Shown here piece after piece: positions 1 to 6,174 of a stretch of DNA of 10,967 bases (positions are counted from its first letter, which is position 1; every line of letters starts with the position of its first letter). The notes under the pieces were generated by a model. The model worked only from the letters and a program-made list of their open reading frames with translations. It was not told the origin of the DNA and did no database searches. Source of the DNA: Actinomycetospora sp. GTDB lineage: Bacteria > Actinomycetota > Actinomycetes > Mycobacteriales > Pseudonocardiaceae. Made by a program: the position numbers and the translations under genes. Location: contig JAICLN010000101.1 of the NCBI GenBank assembly GCA_025925615.1, forward strand, positions 1 to 10,967. Direction: 5' to 3'.

Positions 1-165
1 ATGCTGACCCGGGCGATGCTGACCCGGGCGATGCTGACCCGGGCGATGCTGACCCGGGCGATGCTGACCCGGGCGATGCTGACCCGGGCGATGCTGACCC
101 GGGCGACGCTGACCCGGGCGATGCTGACCCGGGCGATGCTGACCCGGGCGACGCTGACCCGGGCG
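1..165 (+). repeat. 15-bp tandem repeat, 11 copies, coding for (ADPGD)n
   Basis: Eleven head-to-tail copies of ATGCTGACCCGGGCG fill bases 1-165, and the array probably continues past the left edge. The only differences are T to C at the second base in copies 8 and 11. In the HNH gene frame (from base 3) each unit reads Ala-Asp-Pro-Gly-Asp and these changes are GAT/GAC synonymous. In frame 1 they would change Met to Thr. The unit length is a multiple of three, so gain or loss of copies keeps the frame. Confidence 0.95.
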
Positions 166-1256
166 ACTGCTGCCTCGACGACGGAGTCGATCTCGATGGC
201 CTCGACCCGCAGCGCGGGTCCGGCGGACCGAACGGCAGGTCTCCCGCCGACGCCGACGCCGACGCCGACTGCGGCTCCGCGGAGCCGGGGGCGGGCTCGG
301 CCCGGGGTGGGGCGGCCGATGAGACACCAGCTGGGTCCGCGCCTCCGGCCTACCGGGCCGGGATCGCGGTGCGACTGTCGCTGAGCACGCTGCTGCGCTT
401 GGACAACCGCCCCGGCGAGGTCCCCGACTACGGCATCGTCGCCGGCTCCACCGCCCGCCACCTCGCCCGCACCCGCTGCGGCGCCACCACCCGACTGCTG
501 CTCTACGACCCCCGAGGCCACCTCGAGTACGTACTGACCCTGCCGCCCCTGGGTGGCCGCGGGGCCCGGAAACGCGGGCGGCACCGCAAACAGGTCGTCG
601 AGCTCACCGCCTACACCACCACCCTCGAGGGCCTCGACGTGGAAGATCACCTCGGGCTCGACGCCACCCTGCTCGCCGGCGCCAAGGCTGAGCTCGCCGC
701 GCAGCGGGCCCGCCCACCCGGCGAGCACCCCGCCCACAGCACCGCCGAGGCCCAAAGGCGTCACCCCGGCGCGGAACTCGCGGCCTGGATCCAGAGTCGG
801 GACCAGACCTGCCGGTTCCCCGGCTGCACCCGTCCCGCCCTGCAGGCCGACCTCGACCACACCTGGGATTGGCTCTTCGGCGGCCCGACCCAGGCCGACA
901 ACCTCGGCCCGCTCTGCGAACCCCACCACCTGCTCAAGCACGACCCCGACCACCCCTGGACCCTCGAGCAGCCCACCCCCGGGGTGTTCGCCTGGACCAG
1001 CCCCACCGGCACCCGCCACACCGTCGAACCCGAGCCCTACGACGAGCTCCCCGACCCCCGAGAACCCCACCAGCGACCGGCCAACATTCCCGACATCGTG
1101 TTCGACCCGCCTCCGCGGACCCCGCCCCCGTGGGCGGCCCGGCCCAACAGACACGGCCACATCACCGACGCCGCCCGCGCCACCGCCACCCGCCTCACCG
1201 CAGCCACCCACCCCACAGATCCACCGTCCCGCTACGACCACGACCCCGACTTCTGA
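1..1256 (+). CDS. DUF222 / 13E12-type HNH endonuclease, 5'-truncated by window edge
   Basis: The codon frame starts at base 3 and stays open from the left edge to TGA at 1254-1256, so about 417 residues are visible and the true start lies outside. The visible order is Ala-Asp-Pro-Gly-Asp repeats (3-167), an acidic low-complexity linker with an Ala-Asp run, the end of a DUF222 region (from about 340, AYRAGIAVRLSLSTLL, then VPDYGIVAGSTARHLA and YDPRGHLEYV), and a C-terminal HNH domain. The HNH domain has CRFPGC (codons at 810-827), a DH pair at 855-860, an asparagine in QADNLGPLC, and HH at 924-929, giving a Cys-type zinc site and a His-metal nuclease core. A Pro-rich tail follows. These proteins are abundant and multicopy in actinomycetes. 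They probably act as metal-dependent DNA endonucleases, but their biological role is mostly unknown. The family assignment is firm and the function is inferred. An internal ATG at 369 would cut DUF222 and is unlikely to be the start. Confidence 0.88.
   Translation, partial: ADPGDADPGDADPGDADPGDADPGDADPGDADPGDADPGDADPGDADPGDADPGDCCLDDGVDLDGLDPQRGSGGPNGRSPADADADADCGSAEPGAGSARGGAADETPAGSAPPAYRAGIAVRLSLSTLLRLDNRPGEVPDYGIVAGSTARHLARTRCGATTRLLLYDPRGHLEYVLTLPPLGGRGARKRGRHRKQVVELTAYTTTLEGLDVEDHLGLDATLLAGAKAELAAQRARPPGEHPAHSTAEAQRRHPGAELAAWIQSRDQTCRFPGCTRPALQADLDHTWDWLFGGPTQADNLGPLCEPHHLLKHDPDHPWTLEQPTPGVFAWTSPTGTRHTVEPEPYDELPDPREPHQRPANIPDIVFDPPPRTPPPWAARPNRHGHITDAARATATRLTAATHPTDPPSRYDHDPDF
246..269 (+). 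repeat. 6-bp tandem repeat (GCCGAC)4, coding for (Ala-Asp)4
   Basis: Four perfect copies of GCCGAC lie in the linker of the HNH gene and read Ala-Asp four times in its frame. This is a second low-complexity acidic stretch after the ADPGD array. It supports an extended, flexible linker before the DUF222 block. Confidence 0.8.
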
Positions 1257-1318
1257 CCCCCGGATACAGGGCCGCCCGCCGGCTTGACCGCCCGCCCTGC
1301 TCCCGCCACGGTCAGCGC

Positions 1319-2290
1319 ATGGCGAGCAGCGATCCGGACGAGGTGCGCGACGGGGTCGGACTCACCCACCTCGACCAGGAGCTCCTCGCGGGCGACGACG
1401 ACCACCCGGCGGTCAGCAAGCGTGCCCTGGTCGACCACCTCGACGCCGTGTCCGACCGGATCCTGCCGCTGCTCATGGGCCGGCCGCTGTCGGTGGTGCG
1501 GGCCCGCGGCCGCGAGCGGTTCATGCAGAAGAACCTGCCCAAGGGTGCGCCGGAGTGGATCCGGTCGGTGACGTTCTGGTCGGAGAGCAGCCAGCGCGAC
1601 GTCCACTACGCCCTGGCCGAGGACCGCGCGACGCTGCTGTGGTTCGCCAATCAGCGCGCGGTCGAGTACCACGTCCCGTTGACCCTCGCGGAGGACCCGG
1701 GCACCCCGACCCACCTCGTCCTGGACCTCGACCCGCCCGAGGGCTCCGACCTGGCGCCCGTCGTCGCGGCGGCCCGGGCGGTGCGCGAGGTCCTGCGCGA
1801 CGCGGGGTTCGACCCGGCCGTGAAGACCTCCGGCGCCAAGGGCTTGCACGTCGTGACCCCGATCGGCCCGGCGTCGATGGAGGACGTCCACGCGGCGACC
1901 CGCGCCGTCGCCACCCGCGCCGAGCGGCTCGATCCGGAGGGCACGACGACGGCGTTCATCCGTGCCGACCGTGGCGGCAAGGTCTTCCTCGACGCCACCC
2001 GCGCGGGGGGTGCCACGGTCGTCGCCGCCTACAGCCCGCGAGTGCGGCCGGGGCTGCCGGTCTCGTGCCCGGTCGACTGGGACGCCCTCGACGACGTCGT
2101 CCCGTCCGAGATCACGGTGGCGACGCCGGAGCGGCTGCTCGCCGGGCCGACCTGGGAGGAGCGCCTCGGCGAGGCCCGCGCGATCCCGGCCGACCTGATC
2201 GAGGAGGGGCACACGATCCCGGTCGCGCGGGTCGCGGCGATGCACGAGGGCAAGCGCCGCAAGCGTGCGGCGGCCCGCGGCGACGAGTGA
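1319..2290 (+). CDS. Stand-alone LigD-type DNA polymerase/primase domain (PolDom) protein
   Basis: A 323-residue protein of the archaeo-eukaryotic primase fold, matching the polymerase domain of NHEJ ligase LigD. It carries an N-terminal LTHLD / SKRALVDHL block, the MQKNLPKGAPEW motif (69-80), ANQRAVEYH (110-118), the LDLDPP metal site (D136, D138), the nucleotide-binding KTSGAKGLHV (169-178), and FLDATR (D225, the likely third metal Asp), followed by AAYSPRVRPGLPV. The length is that of a polymerase domain alone. No ligase or phosphoesterase domain is fused, and no Ku gene is visible. Actinobacteria often carry such free PolDoms (mycobacterial PolD1/PolD2), which fill gaps and add ribonucleotides in repair; that role is inferred here. 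The ATG at 1319 is chosen because homology begins about 12 residues later. The Shine-Dalgarno upstream is weak. It ends with a basic GKRRKRAAAR tail. The gap from the HNH gene is 62 bases. Confidence 0.9.
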   Translation: MASSDPDEVRDGVGLTHLDQELLAGDDDHPAVSKRALVDHLDAVSDRILPLLMGRPLSVVRARGRERFMQKNLPKGAPEWIRSVTFWSESSQRDVHYALAEDRATLLWFANQRAVEYHVPLTLAEDPGTPTHLVLDLDPPEGSDLAPVVAAARAVREVLRDAGFDPAVKTSGAKGLHVVTPIGPASMEDVHAATRAVATRAERLDPEGTTTAFIRADRGGKVFLDATRAGGATVVAAYSPRVRPGLPVSCPVDWDALDDVVPSEITVATPERLLAGPTWEERLGEARAIPADLIEEGHTIPVARVAAMHEGKRRKRAAARGDE

Positions 2291-2312
2291 GGGCACGGGA
2301 CCACAGGTATCA

Positions 2313-2327
2313 GGTACTCTCGGTACC
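2313..2327. promoter_or_regulatory. Perfect palindrome GGTAC-N5-GTACC between two genes
   Basis: GGTAC and GTACC flank the five-base spacer TCTCG, 23 bases after the PolDom stop and 36 bases before the GTG of the next gene. A further GGTA lies just upstream at 2306-2309. With a five-pair stem and no T-tract it is a poor terminator, so an operator or part of the promoter of the 62-residue gene is at least as likely. The role is unproven. Confidence 0.35.
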
Positions 2328-2362
2328 GACATTGCGAGAACACCTCGTCGAAGGGAGCTCCC

Positions 2363-2551
2363 GTGCTCGGGGACATCGCCGGCATCGGACCGGTCAAGGA
2401 CGCACTCACCACCACCAACGACCTGCTGGAGAAGGTGCTCGGCGAGCTGCGCCGCACCAACGACGCCCAGCTCGACGCCGTCGTCACCGAACTGCGGGCG
2501 GTGCGCGCGTCGGTCGACCGCCTCGTCGCCGCCCAGGAGATCGCCGCCTAG
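2363..2551 (+). CDS. Small helical (coiled-coil-like) hypothetical protein, 62 aa
   Basis: GTG start at 2363 with a good Shine-Dalgarno AAGGGAG (2351-2357) at suitable spacing, and TAG stop at 2549-2551. I do not recognise the family. The 62-residue product opens with MLGDIAGIGPVKDAL and is then almost all helix-forming. Leu/Val recur at heptad-like spacing in NDLLEKVLGELRRTND, then LDAVVTELRAVRASVDRLV, separated by a short polar break. There is no membrane segment, signal peptide or cysteine. This suggests a short helical hairpin or oligomerising coiled coil. It starts 72 bases after the PolDom gene, with a palindrome in between, so it may have its own promoter. It converges on the small membrane protein gene, sharing a CTAG stop overlap. 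The strong ribosome site and clean third-position GC support a real gene; the function is unknown. Confidence 0.68.
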   Translation: MLGDIAGIGPVKDALTTTNDLLEKVLGELRRTNDAQLDAVVTELRAVRASVDRLVAAQEIAA

Positions 2552-2745
2552 CGGGTAGGGACCGACGAGTGCCGGCCCCACCGCACGGCGCTCCAGGCGC
2601 ACGCCGCGAACACCCCGGCCACCGCCACGGACGCGGCCATCCCGACCGACCCGGACGGGACCACCCCGGCCAGCTGGCCGAGGACGTCGACCACGAGCGC
2701 GACGACGAGGGCCCCGCGGATCCAGGTGCCGGGTGAGCTGTCCAT
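2548..2745 (-). CDS. Small two-helix membrane protein, hypothetical, 65 aa
   Basis: ATG at 2745 down to a TAG stop at 2548-2550. The product has a short polar N-terminus and then two hydrophobic stretches, about residues 10-29 (IRGALVVALVVDVLGQLAGV) and 34-53 (VGMAASVAVAGVFAACAWSA), with a basic C-terminal tail (RWGRHSSVPTR). This predicts a two-helix inner-membrane protein. I do not recognise a named family. No strong Shine-Dalgarno precedes the ATG. It converges with the 62-residue helical protein gene; the stops overlap in the palindrome CTAG, so neither gene has room for a private terminator. Hydrophobic patterning over the full length and the neat stop overlap favour a real gene over an antisense shadow, with moderate certainty. 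Confidence 0.55.
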   Translation of the reverse strand: MDSSPGTWIRGALVVALVVDVLGQLAGVVPSGSVGMAASVAVAGVFAACAWSAVRWGRHSSVPTR

Positions 2746-2858
2746 GTCGTCAGGGTGCGCGCAGACGATGAAACCCCGGTGAGCGCTCGCTGTGCGTCAC
2801 CTACGTGCCCCGCGCCGACCTCACGACGCGCCTGAGAGGGTGACACCGCACCGGGTGC

Positions 2859-2865
2859 GGGAGGT
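2859..2865 (+). promoter_or_regulatory. Shine-Dalgarno GGGAGGT deciding the hydrolase start
   Basis: GGGAGGT lies four bases before GTG at 2870. The longer alternative start, GTG 2792, has no such site. A GAGAGG abuts another in-frame GTG at 2840 but leaves no spacing. The site therefore favours 2870 as the start. Confidence 0.55.
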
Positions 2866-2869
2866 GGGT

Positions 2870-3859
2870 GTGCGACGACGGGTGCTGCGCGGGCTGCGCC
2901 GGACCGGGATCGTGCTCGTCTCGATCATCGTTGTCGTGCTGGCGCTCGCCGGGCTCTACCTCGCGTGGGACGACCTGGCTCCCGTCCACGTCGCCGCCCC
3001 CGTGCCGGGGTTCACCGTCGACGCCGCCGGGGTGGCGACCCACGTCGAGCACTGGCCGGCCGCACATCCGTCCGGGCTGCCGCCGCTCGTCCTCGTGCCG
3101 GGGTTCGCGGAGTCGACGTACGTGTTCTCGCGTCTCGCGCCCCGGCTGGCCGACGACCGCGACGTCTACGCCTACGACGTGCGCGGGTACGGCTTCACCG
3201 CGCACGAGGGCCCCTACACGCTGGCGGCGGACACCGACCAGCTCGCCGGCGTCGTGAGCGCCCTGCACCTGACCCGACCGATCGTCCTCGGCCACTCGCT
3301 CGGGGCGGCCATCGCGCTCTCGCTCGCCCTGCGCGACCCCGGGTCGGTCACCGGGGTCGTTGCGGCGAACGGGGACGGCACCCCGTACTTCGGCGACGAC
3401 CGCAATGCGCGCGGCGGTGGCGGGACCAGCCTGCGGACCGTGCTCACGCTGCCGCCGCTCGGACCCGCCGTGGTCACGGCGGTCGTGCGCCACCGCGACC
3501 CGATCCGGCGCATCGTGGCGTCGCAGTGCGGCCCGGGCTGCCCGACCGACGACAGCGCGATCGACCGCTGGCGCGCCCCGTTCCTCACCCCGGGCGGCGT
3601 CAGCGCCTTCCTCGGGATCGCCCGGCAACCGCTCATCGGCCTCACCGACGACCAGGAGCGGCAGGTCCGGGTCCCGACCGCGGTCTTCTCCAGCAGCGAG
3701 GACACCAGCTTCGACCACACCCAGGCCGTCGCGACCGCGGCCCGCCTGCACACCAGCCTGGTCGCCGAGCTGCCCGGCGCCCGGCACCTCGCGCTGCTGG
3801 GGGAGCCGGACCAGGTCGCGGCCGCGATCGGTTCTCAGCTCACCGCCCTCTGCGGCTGA
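2870..3859 (+). CDS. Membrane-anchored alpha/beta hydrolase
   Basis: A 329-residue serine hydrolase from the GTG at 2870, chosen by its Shine-Dalgarno; starting at GTG 2792 would add 26 Arg/Pro-rich residues. A basic MRRRVLRGLRRTG start precedes one hydrophobic segment (about 13-32). This predicts a signal anchor, with the enzyme outside the membrane or tethered to it. The alpha/beta fold then shows the oxyanion-hole strand LVLVPGFAES (about 73-82), YDVRGYGFT (102-110), and the nucleophile elbow GHSLGAA with S143. D278 in SSSEDTS is the likely acid and H306 in GARHLAL the likely base. Length and layout fit esterases, lipases or epoxide-hydrolase-like enzymes of the broad family; the substrate cannot be told. 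C220 and C224 (QCGPGC) lie in the cap and could form a disulfide if exported. It is followed by a hairpin, so it is probably not cotranscribed with the PPOX gene. Confidence 0.85.
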   Translation: MRRRVLRGLRRTGIVLVSIIVVVLALAGLYLAWDDLAPVHVAAPVPGFTVDAAGVATHVEHWPAAHPSGLPPLVLVPGFAESTYVFSRLAPRLADDRDVYAYDVRGYGFTAHEGPYTLAADTDQLAGVVSALHLTRPIVLGHSLGAAIALSLALRDPGSVTGVVAANGDGTPYFGDDRNARGGGGTSLRTVLTLPPLGPAVVTAVVRHRDPIRRIVASQCGPGCPTDDSAIDRWRAPFLTPGGVSAFLGIARQPLIGLTDDQERQVRVPTAVFSSSEDTSFDHTQAVATAARLHTSLVAELPGARHLALLGEPDQVAAAIGSQLTALCG

Positions 3860-3877
3860 GGCGATCCTCGCGGTTGG

Positions 3878-3892
3878 GCGCTCCGAGAGCGC
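3878..3892 (+). terminator. Possible terminator hairpin after the hydrolase
   Basis: GCGCTC and GAGCGC form a perfect six-pair GC-rich stem with a three-base CGA loop, 18 bases after the hydrolase stop. No T-tract follows, which is common for actinobacterial terminators but weakens the call. It sits 29 bases upstream of the Shine-Dalgarno of the PPOX gene. Confidence 0.4.
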
Positions 3893-3936
3893 GGGCACCC
3901 CGCGCCGCGTACCCGATCACAGGAGGAACACCGGCG

Positions 3937-4371
3937 ATGGCCGACACCCGCAACGGACCCGAGCTGCACCCGGTGACCGAGGAGCTGGCTTCCGGCCCCA
4001 ACTTCGCCTCGGTCGCGACGATCTTCCCCGGCGGCCTGGTCCAGAACCAGGTCCTGTGGTGCGCGATCAAGGACGGCCGGCTCGTGCTCAACACCGAGAC
4101 CCACCGCAAGCGGTACGAGAACCTCCAGAAGGATCCGCGCGTCACGGTGCTCATCCGGGACGAGAAGGACCCGTACCGGTACGCCGAGGTGCGCGGCGAG
4201 GTCACCGACTTCACCACCGGCCAGGAGGCGCGCGCCCACATCGACGAGGTCGCACAGAAGTACACCGGGCAGGACTACCCGCCCGAGGCGATCAAGTCCG
4301 AGCGGGTGATCTGTTGGGTCACCCCGCACCGGCAGACCATCATCGACCAGAACGTCGACCTGAGCGACTGA
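3937..4371 (+). CDS. PPOX-class F420/FMN-dependent split-barrel oxidoreductase
   Basis: A 144-residue protein with ATG at 3937 and an excellent Shine-Dalgarno AGGAGG at 3921-3926. It shows the pyridoxamine-phosphate-oxidase-like split barrel pattern: NFASVATIFPGGLVQNQVLW (22-41), DGRLVLNTETHRKRYENLQKDP (46-67), VTVLIRDEKDPYRYAEVRGEV (69-89), and a C-terminal VICWVTPHR. The THRKRYENLQKDPRV stretch is typical of the actinobacterial F420-binding PPOX proteins, which reduce small or biliverdin-like substrates with F420H2. FMN binding cannot be ruled out from sequence alone. It is cytosolic, with no signal or membrane segment. The stop is 15 bases before the start of the DMT transporter, so the two are probably one operon, although a functional link is not evident. 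The family call is firm and the cofactor is inferred. Confidence 0.88.
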   Translation: MADTRNGPELHPVTEELASGPNFASVATIFPGGLVQNQVLWCAIKDGRLVLNTETHRKRYENLQKDPRVTVLIRDEKDPYRYAEVRGEVTDFTTGQEARAHIDEVAQKYTGQDYPPEAIKSERVICWVTPHRQTIIDQNVDLSD

Positions 4372-4386
4372 CACGGGAGGGCACCG

Positions 4387-5283
4387 ATGTCCGGCGACGA
4401 CGTCGCGGGCACCGTCCTGGTGCTGCTCGCCGCCGTGGTCAACGCGTGCTCGACGGTGCTGCAGCGCCGGGCCGCGCGCGACGAGCCCGACGACGCCGCG
4501 TTCTCGATCGGGATGCTGTTCGACCTCGTCCGCCGGCCCTCCTGGGTCGGCGGCATCCTCTGCATGATCGTCGGCTTCCTCCTCCAGGCGGCGGCGCTGA
4601 CCGTCGCACGGATCGCCGTTGTCCAGCCGCTGCTCACCGCCGAACTGCCACTGACCCTGCTGCTGGCCGCGTGGGTCTTCGGACACGGGCTCCCGGCGCG
4701 GGAGTGGGTCGCGATCGGCGCGATGGCGGTCGGGCTCGCGGGGTTCGTCTTCTGTCTCGCGCCCCGCGGCGGTGACGTGCTGGGCGCGTCGACCCTGCGG
4801 TGGGTCGTGGCCCTCGGCATCGGGCTCGTCGCGGTGGTCGCCCTGACGCTCGTCGGCCGGGCACGGCACGGCCAGCCCCGCGCGGCCGCGCTCGGCCTGG
4901 CGACCGGGACCCTGTTCGGGATCGTCGCCGCCCTCGTGGCCGGGGTCGGCGCCGCGTGGGCCGGCGGCATCCCGGGTCTGCTCACCGCGTGGCAGACCTA
5001 CGCGGTGATCGTGCTCGGCCCGACGTCGTTCTTCCTGCTCCAGTCCGCGCTGCAGGCCGGCAAGCTGGACGCCTCCCAGCCGGGGTTCACACTGATGAAC
5101 CCGCTGGTCGGCGTGCTGTGGGGCGTGTTCGTGTTCGGCGAGCAGCCGCGGGCCGGAGCCTGGCTCGTCGGTGAACTGGCGAGCGCCGCGGTCATCGTGG
5201 CCGCGACCCTGCTGCTGGTGCGCTCGCCCGCCCTGCAGGCCGGAGAGCCCGCCGCCGACTCGACGCCGACCCGCTCCGGCTGA
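4387..5283 (+). CDS. DMT/EamA-like membrane transporter
   Basis: A 298-residue polytopic protein. ATG at 4387 follows GGGAGGGC (4375-4382) with good spacing. I count about nine hydrophobic helices, near residues 5-25, 54-74, 78-98, 107-126, 137-156, 168-190, 200-222, 235-251 and 258-278. The layout suggests the internal duplication of the drug/metabolite transporter superfamily. Family-like marks include VNACSTVLQRRAA after helix 1, VVQPLLTAELPLTLLLA in helix 3, and a second-half counterpart, GFTLMNPLVGVLWGVFVFGEQPR. It acts in the cytoplasmic membrane, probably as a small-molecule exporter or permease; the substrate is unknown. It lies directly behind the PPOX gene (15-base gap) and ends seven bases from the convergent AraC gene, so no hairpin terminator separates them. 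Confidence 0.82.
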   Translation: MSGDDVAGTVLVLLAAVVNACSTVLQRRAARDEPDDAAFSIGMLFDLVRRPSWVGGILCMIVGFLLQAAALTVARIAVVQPLLTAELPLTLLLAAWVFGHGLPAREWVAIGAMAVGLAGFVFCLAPRGGDVLGASTLRWVVALGIGLVAVVALTLVGRARHGQPRAAALGLATGTLFGIVAALVAGVGAAWAGGIPGLLTAWQTYAVIVLGPTSFFLLQSALQAGKLDASQPGFTLMNPLVGVLWGVFVFGEQPRAGAWLVGELASAAVIVAATLLLVRSPALQAGEPAADSTPTRSG

Positions 5284-5289
5284 CGTCCC

Positions 5290-6174
5290 TCAGGCCCGCC
5301 GGCGGACCTCCCCCGGCGTCGTCCCGAGGCGCTTGCGGACGACGCGGTTCATGTGGCTCTGGTCGGCGAAGCCGCAGGTCTGCGCGACCTCGGGCAACGG
5401 GATGCTCGTGCGCTGCAGCAGGCGCCGGGCGCGGTCGACCCGCTGGCGCAGCACGAACTCGTGGGGGGTCGTGCCGGTGGAGGCCCGGAAGCGGCGCGCG
5501 AAGTGGAACTTCGACAGCCCGGCGGTCGTCGCGAGGTCGTCGAGGGTGAGCCGGTCGTGCAGGTGGCTCTGCACGTAGTCGCGCACCAGGTGCTCCTGGC
5601 GGAAGGTCAGGCACTCCGAGCCGTCGGGCTCGCGGAAGATCACGTGGGCGTGCCGGCGCAGGATCGCGACCGAGAGCTGCGTGGTCAGGGCGTCGACCAG
5701 CAGTTCGCTGCCGACGCCGCCGCGCGCCGCCTCCGCGGCGATGGTCATCGCGGTCCGGTGGATGGCGGGGTCGTCGGCCTTGATCGTGTCGTGGAGGGCG
5801 ACATCGGTGACCTCCCGCTCGTACATCGCCCGGCAGGTCGCGGCGAGCTGTTCGTGGGTCAGGTAGACGTGCACGACCTCGATCGGGCTGGACCAGGTCC
5901 AGTGCGAGTCGGCGGCCCGCGTCAGCAGGGACACGTCGCCCGGCCCGAGTCGCTCGTGGTGCCAGTCCGCGTCAAGGCGCCGGCGCATGTCCGTGACGCC
6001 GTGCCGGTAGGCCACGACCATGAAGTCGCGCATGGCCGGGACCTCGACGTCGGAGTCCTGGTACCGGTAGCCGCGGACCGACACCCCGTCCCAGGCGTCG
6101 TCCGGGCTGCGGACCGTCACCTCGCCGGGGACCCACGTCGGGAGGTCGTCGGGACCGATGAACCCGTCACCCAT
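5290..6174 (-). CDS. AraC-family transcriptional regulator
   Basis: A 294-residue protein from ATG at 6174, preceded on its strand by GGGGTGG. The N-terminal part (about 15-180) is a cupin-like sensor domain with a WHHERLGPGDVSLLTRA strand pair (71-87) and HVYLTHEQLAATCRAMY (102-118). The C-terminal AraC DNA-binding domain has two helix-turn-helix units. The first is LDDLATTAGLSKFHFARRFR (211-230), followed by GTTPHEFVLRQRVDRARRLL. The second is about 259-283 (PLPEVAQTCGFADQSHMNR), ending GTTPGEVRR. It is divergent from the Baeyer-Villiger monooxygenase gene, with 267 bases between starts. By analogy with other AraC-controlled monooxygenase operons (ChnR/chnB, VirS/mymA) it most likely activates that operon in response to an alcohol, a ketone or a derived ester. 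The inducer is inferred, not seen. Confidence 0.92.
   Translation of the reverse strand: MGDGFIGPDDLPTWVPGEVTVRSPDDAWDGVSVRGYRYQDSDVEVPAMRDFMVVAYRHGVTDMRRRLDADWHHERLGPGDVSLLTRAADSHWTWSSPIEVVHVYLTHEQLAATCRAMYEREVTDVALHDTIKADDPAIHRTAMTIAAEAARGGVGSELLVDALTTQLSVAILRRHAHVIFREPDGSECLTFRQEHLVRDYVQSHLHDRLTLDDLATTAGLSKFHFARRFRASTGTTPHEFVLRQRVDRARRLLQRTSIPLPEVAQTCGFADQSHMNRVVRKRLGTTPGEVRRRA

Noticed and set aside
1..165. CRISPR-like or intergenic iteron array
   Set aside because: The units are contiguous 15-mers without spacers and lie in frame inside a coding sequence.
1..384. Forward frame-1 ORF with repeated Met-Leu-Thr-Arg-Ala starting at base 1
   Set aside because: The real frame is the one starting at base 3, which continues unbroken into DUF222 and HNH. 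Repeat differences are synonymous only in that frame.
1232..2602. Long minus-strand ORF (456 codons) opposite the PolDom gene
   Set aside because: It is an Arg/Val/Gly-rich antisense shadow typical of high-GC codon bias. It runs across the well-supported PolDom and 62-residue genes and shows no recognisable motif.
1555..2736. Plus-strand ORF of 393 codons in another frame of the PolDom gene
   Set aside because: It is dominated by Arg/Gly/Pro and has no domain signal, while the overlapping frame carries all PolDom motifs.
5281..5292. Bidirectional terminator between the DMT transporter and the AraC gene
   Set aside because: Only six bases separate the two stops, and no inverted repeat is visible there.
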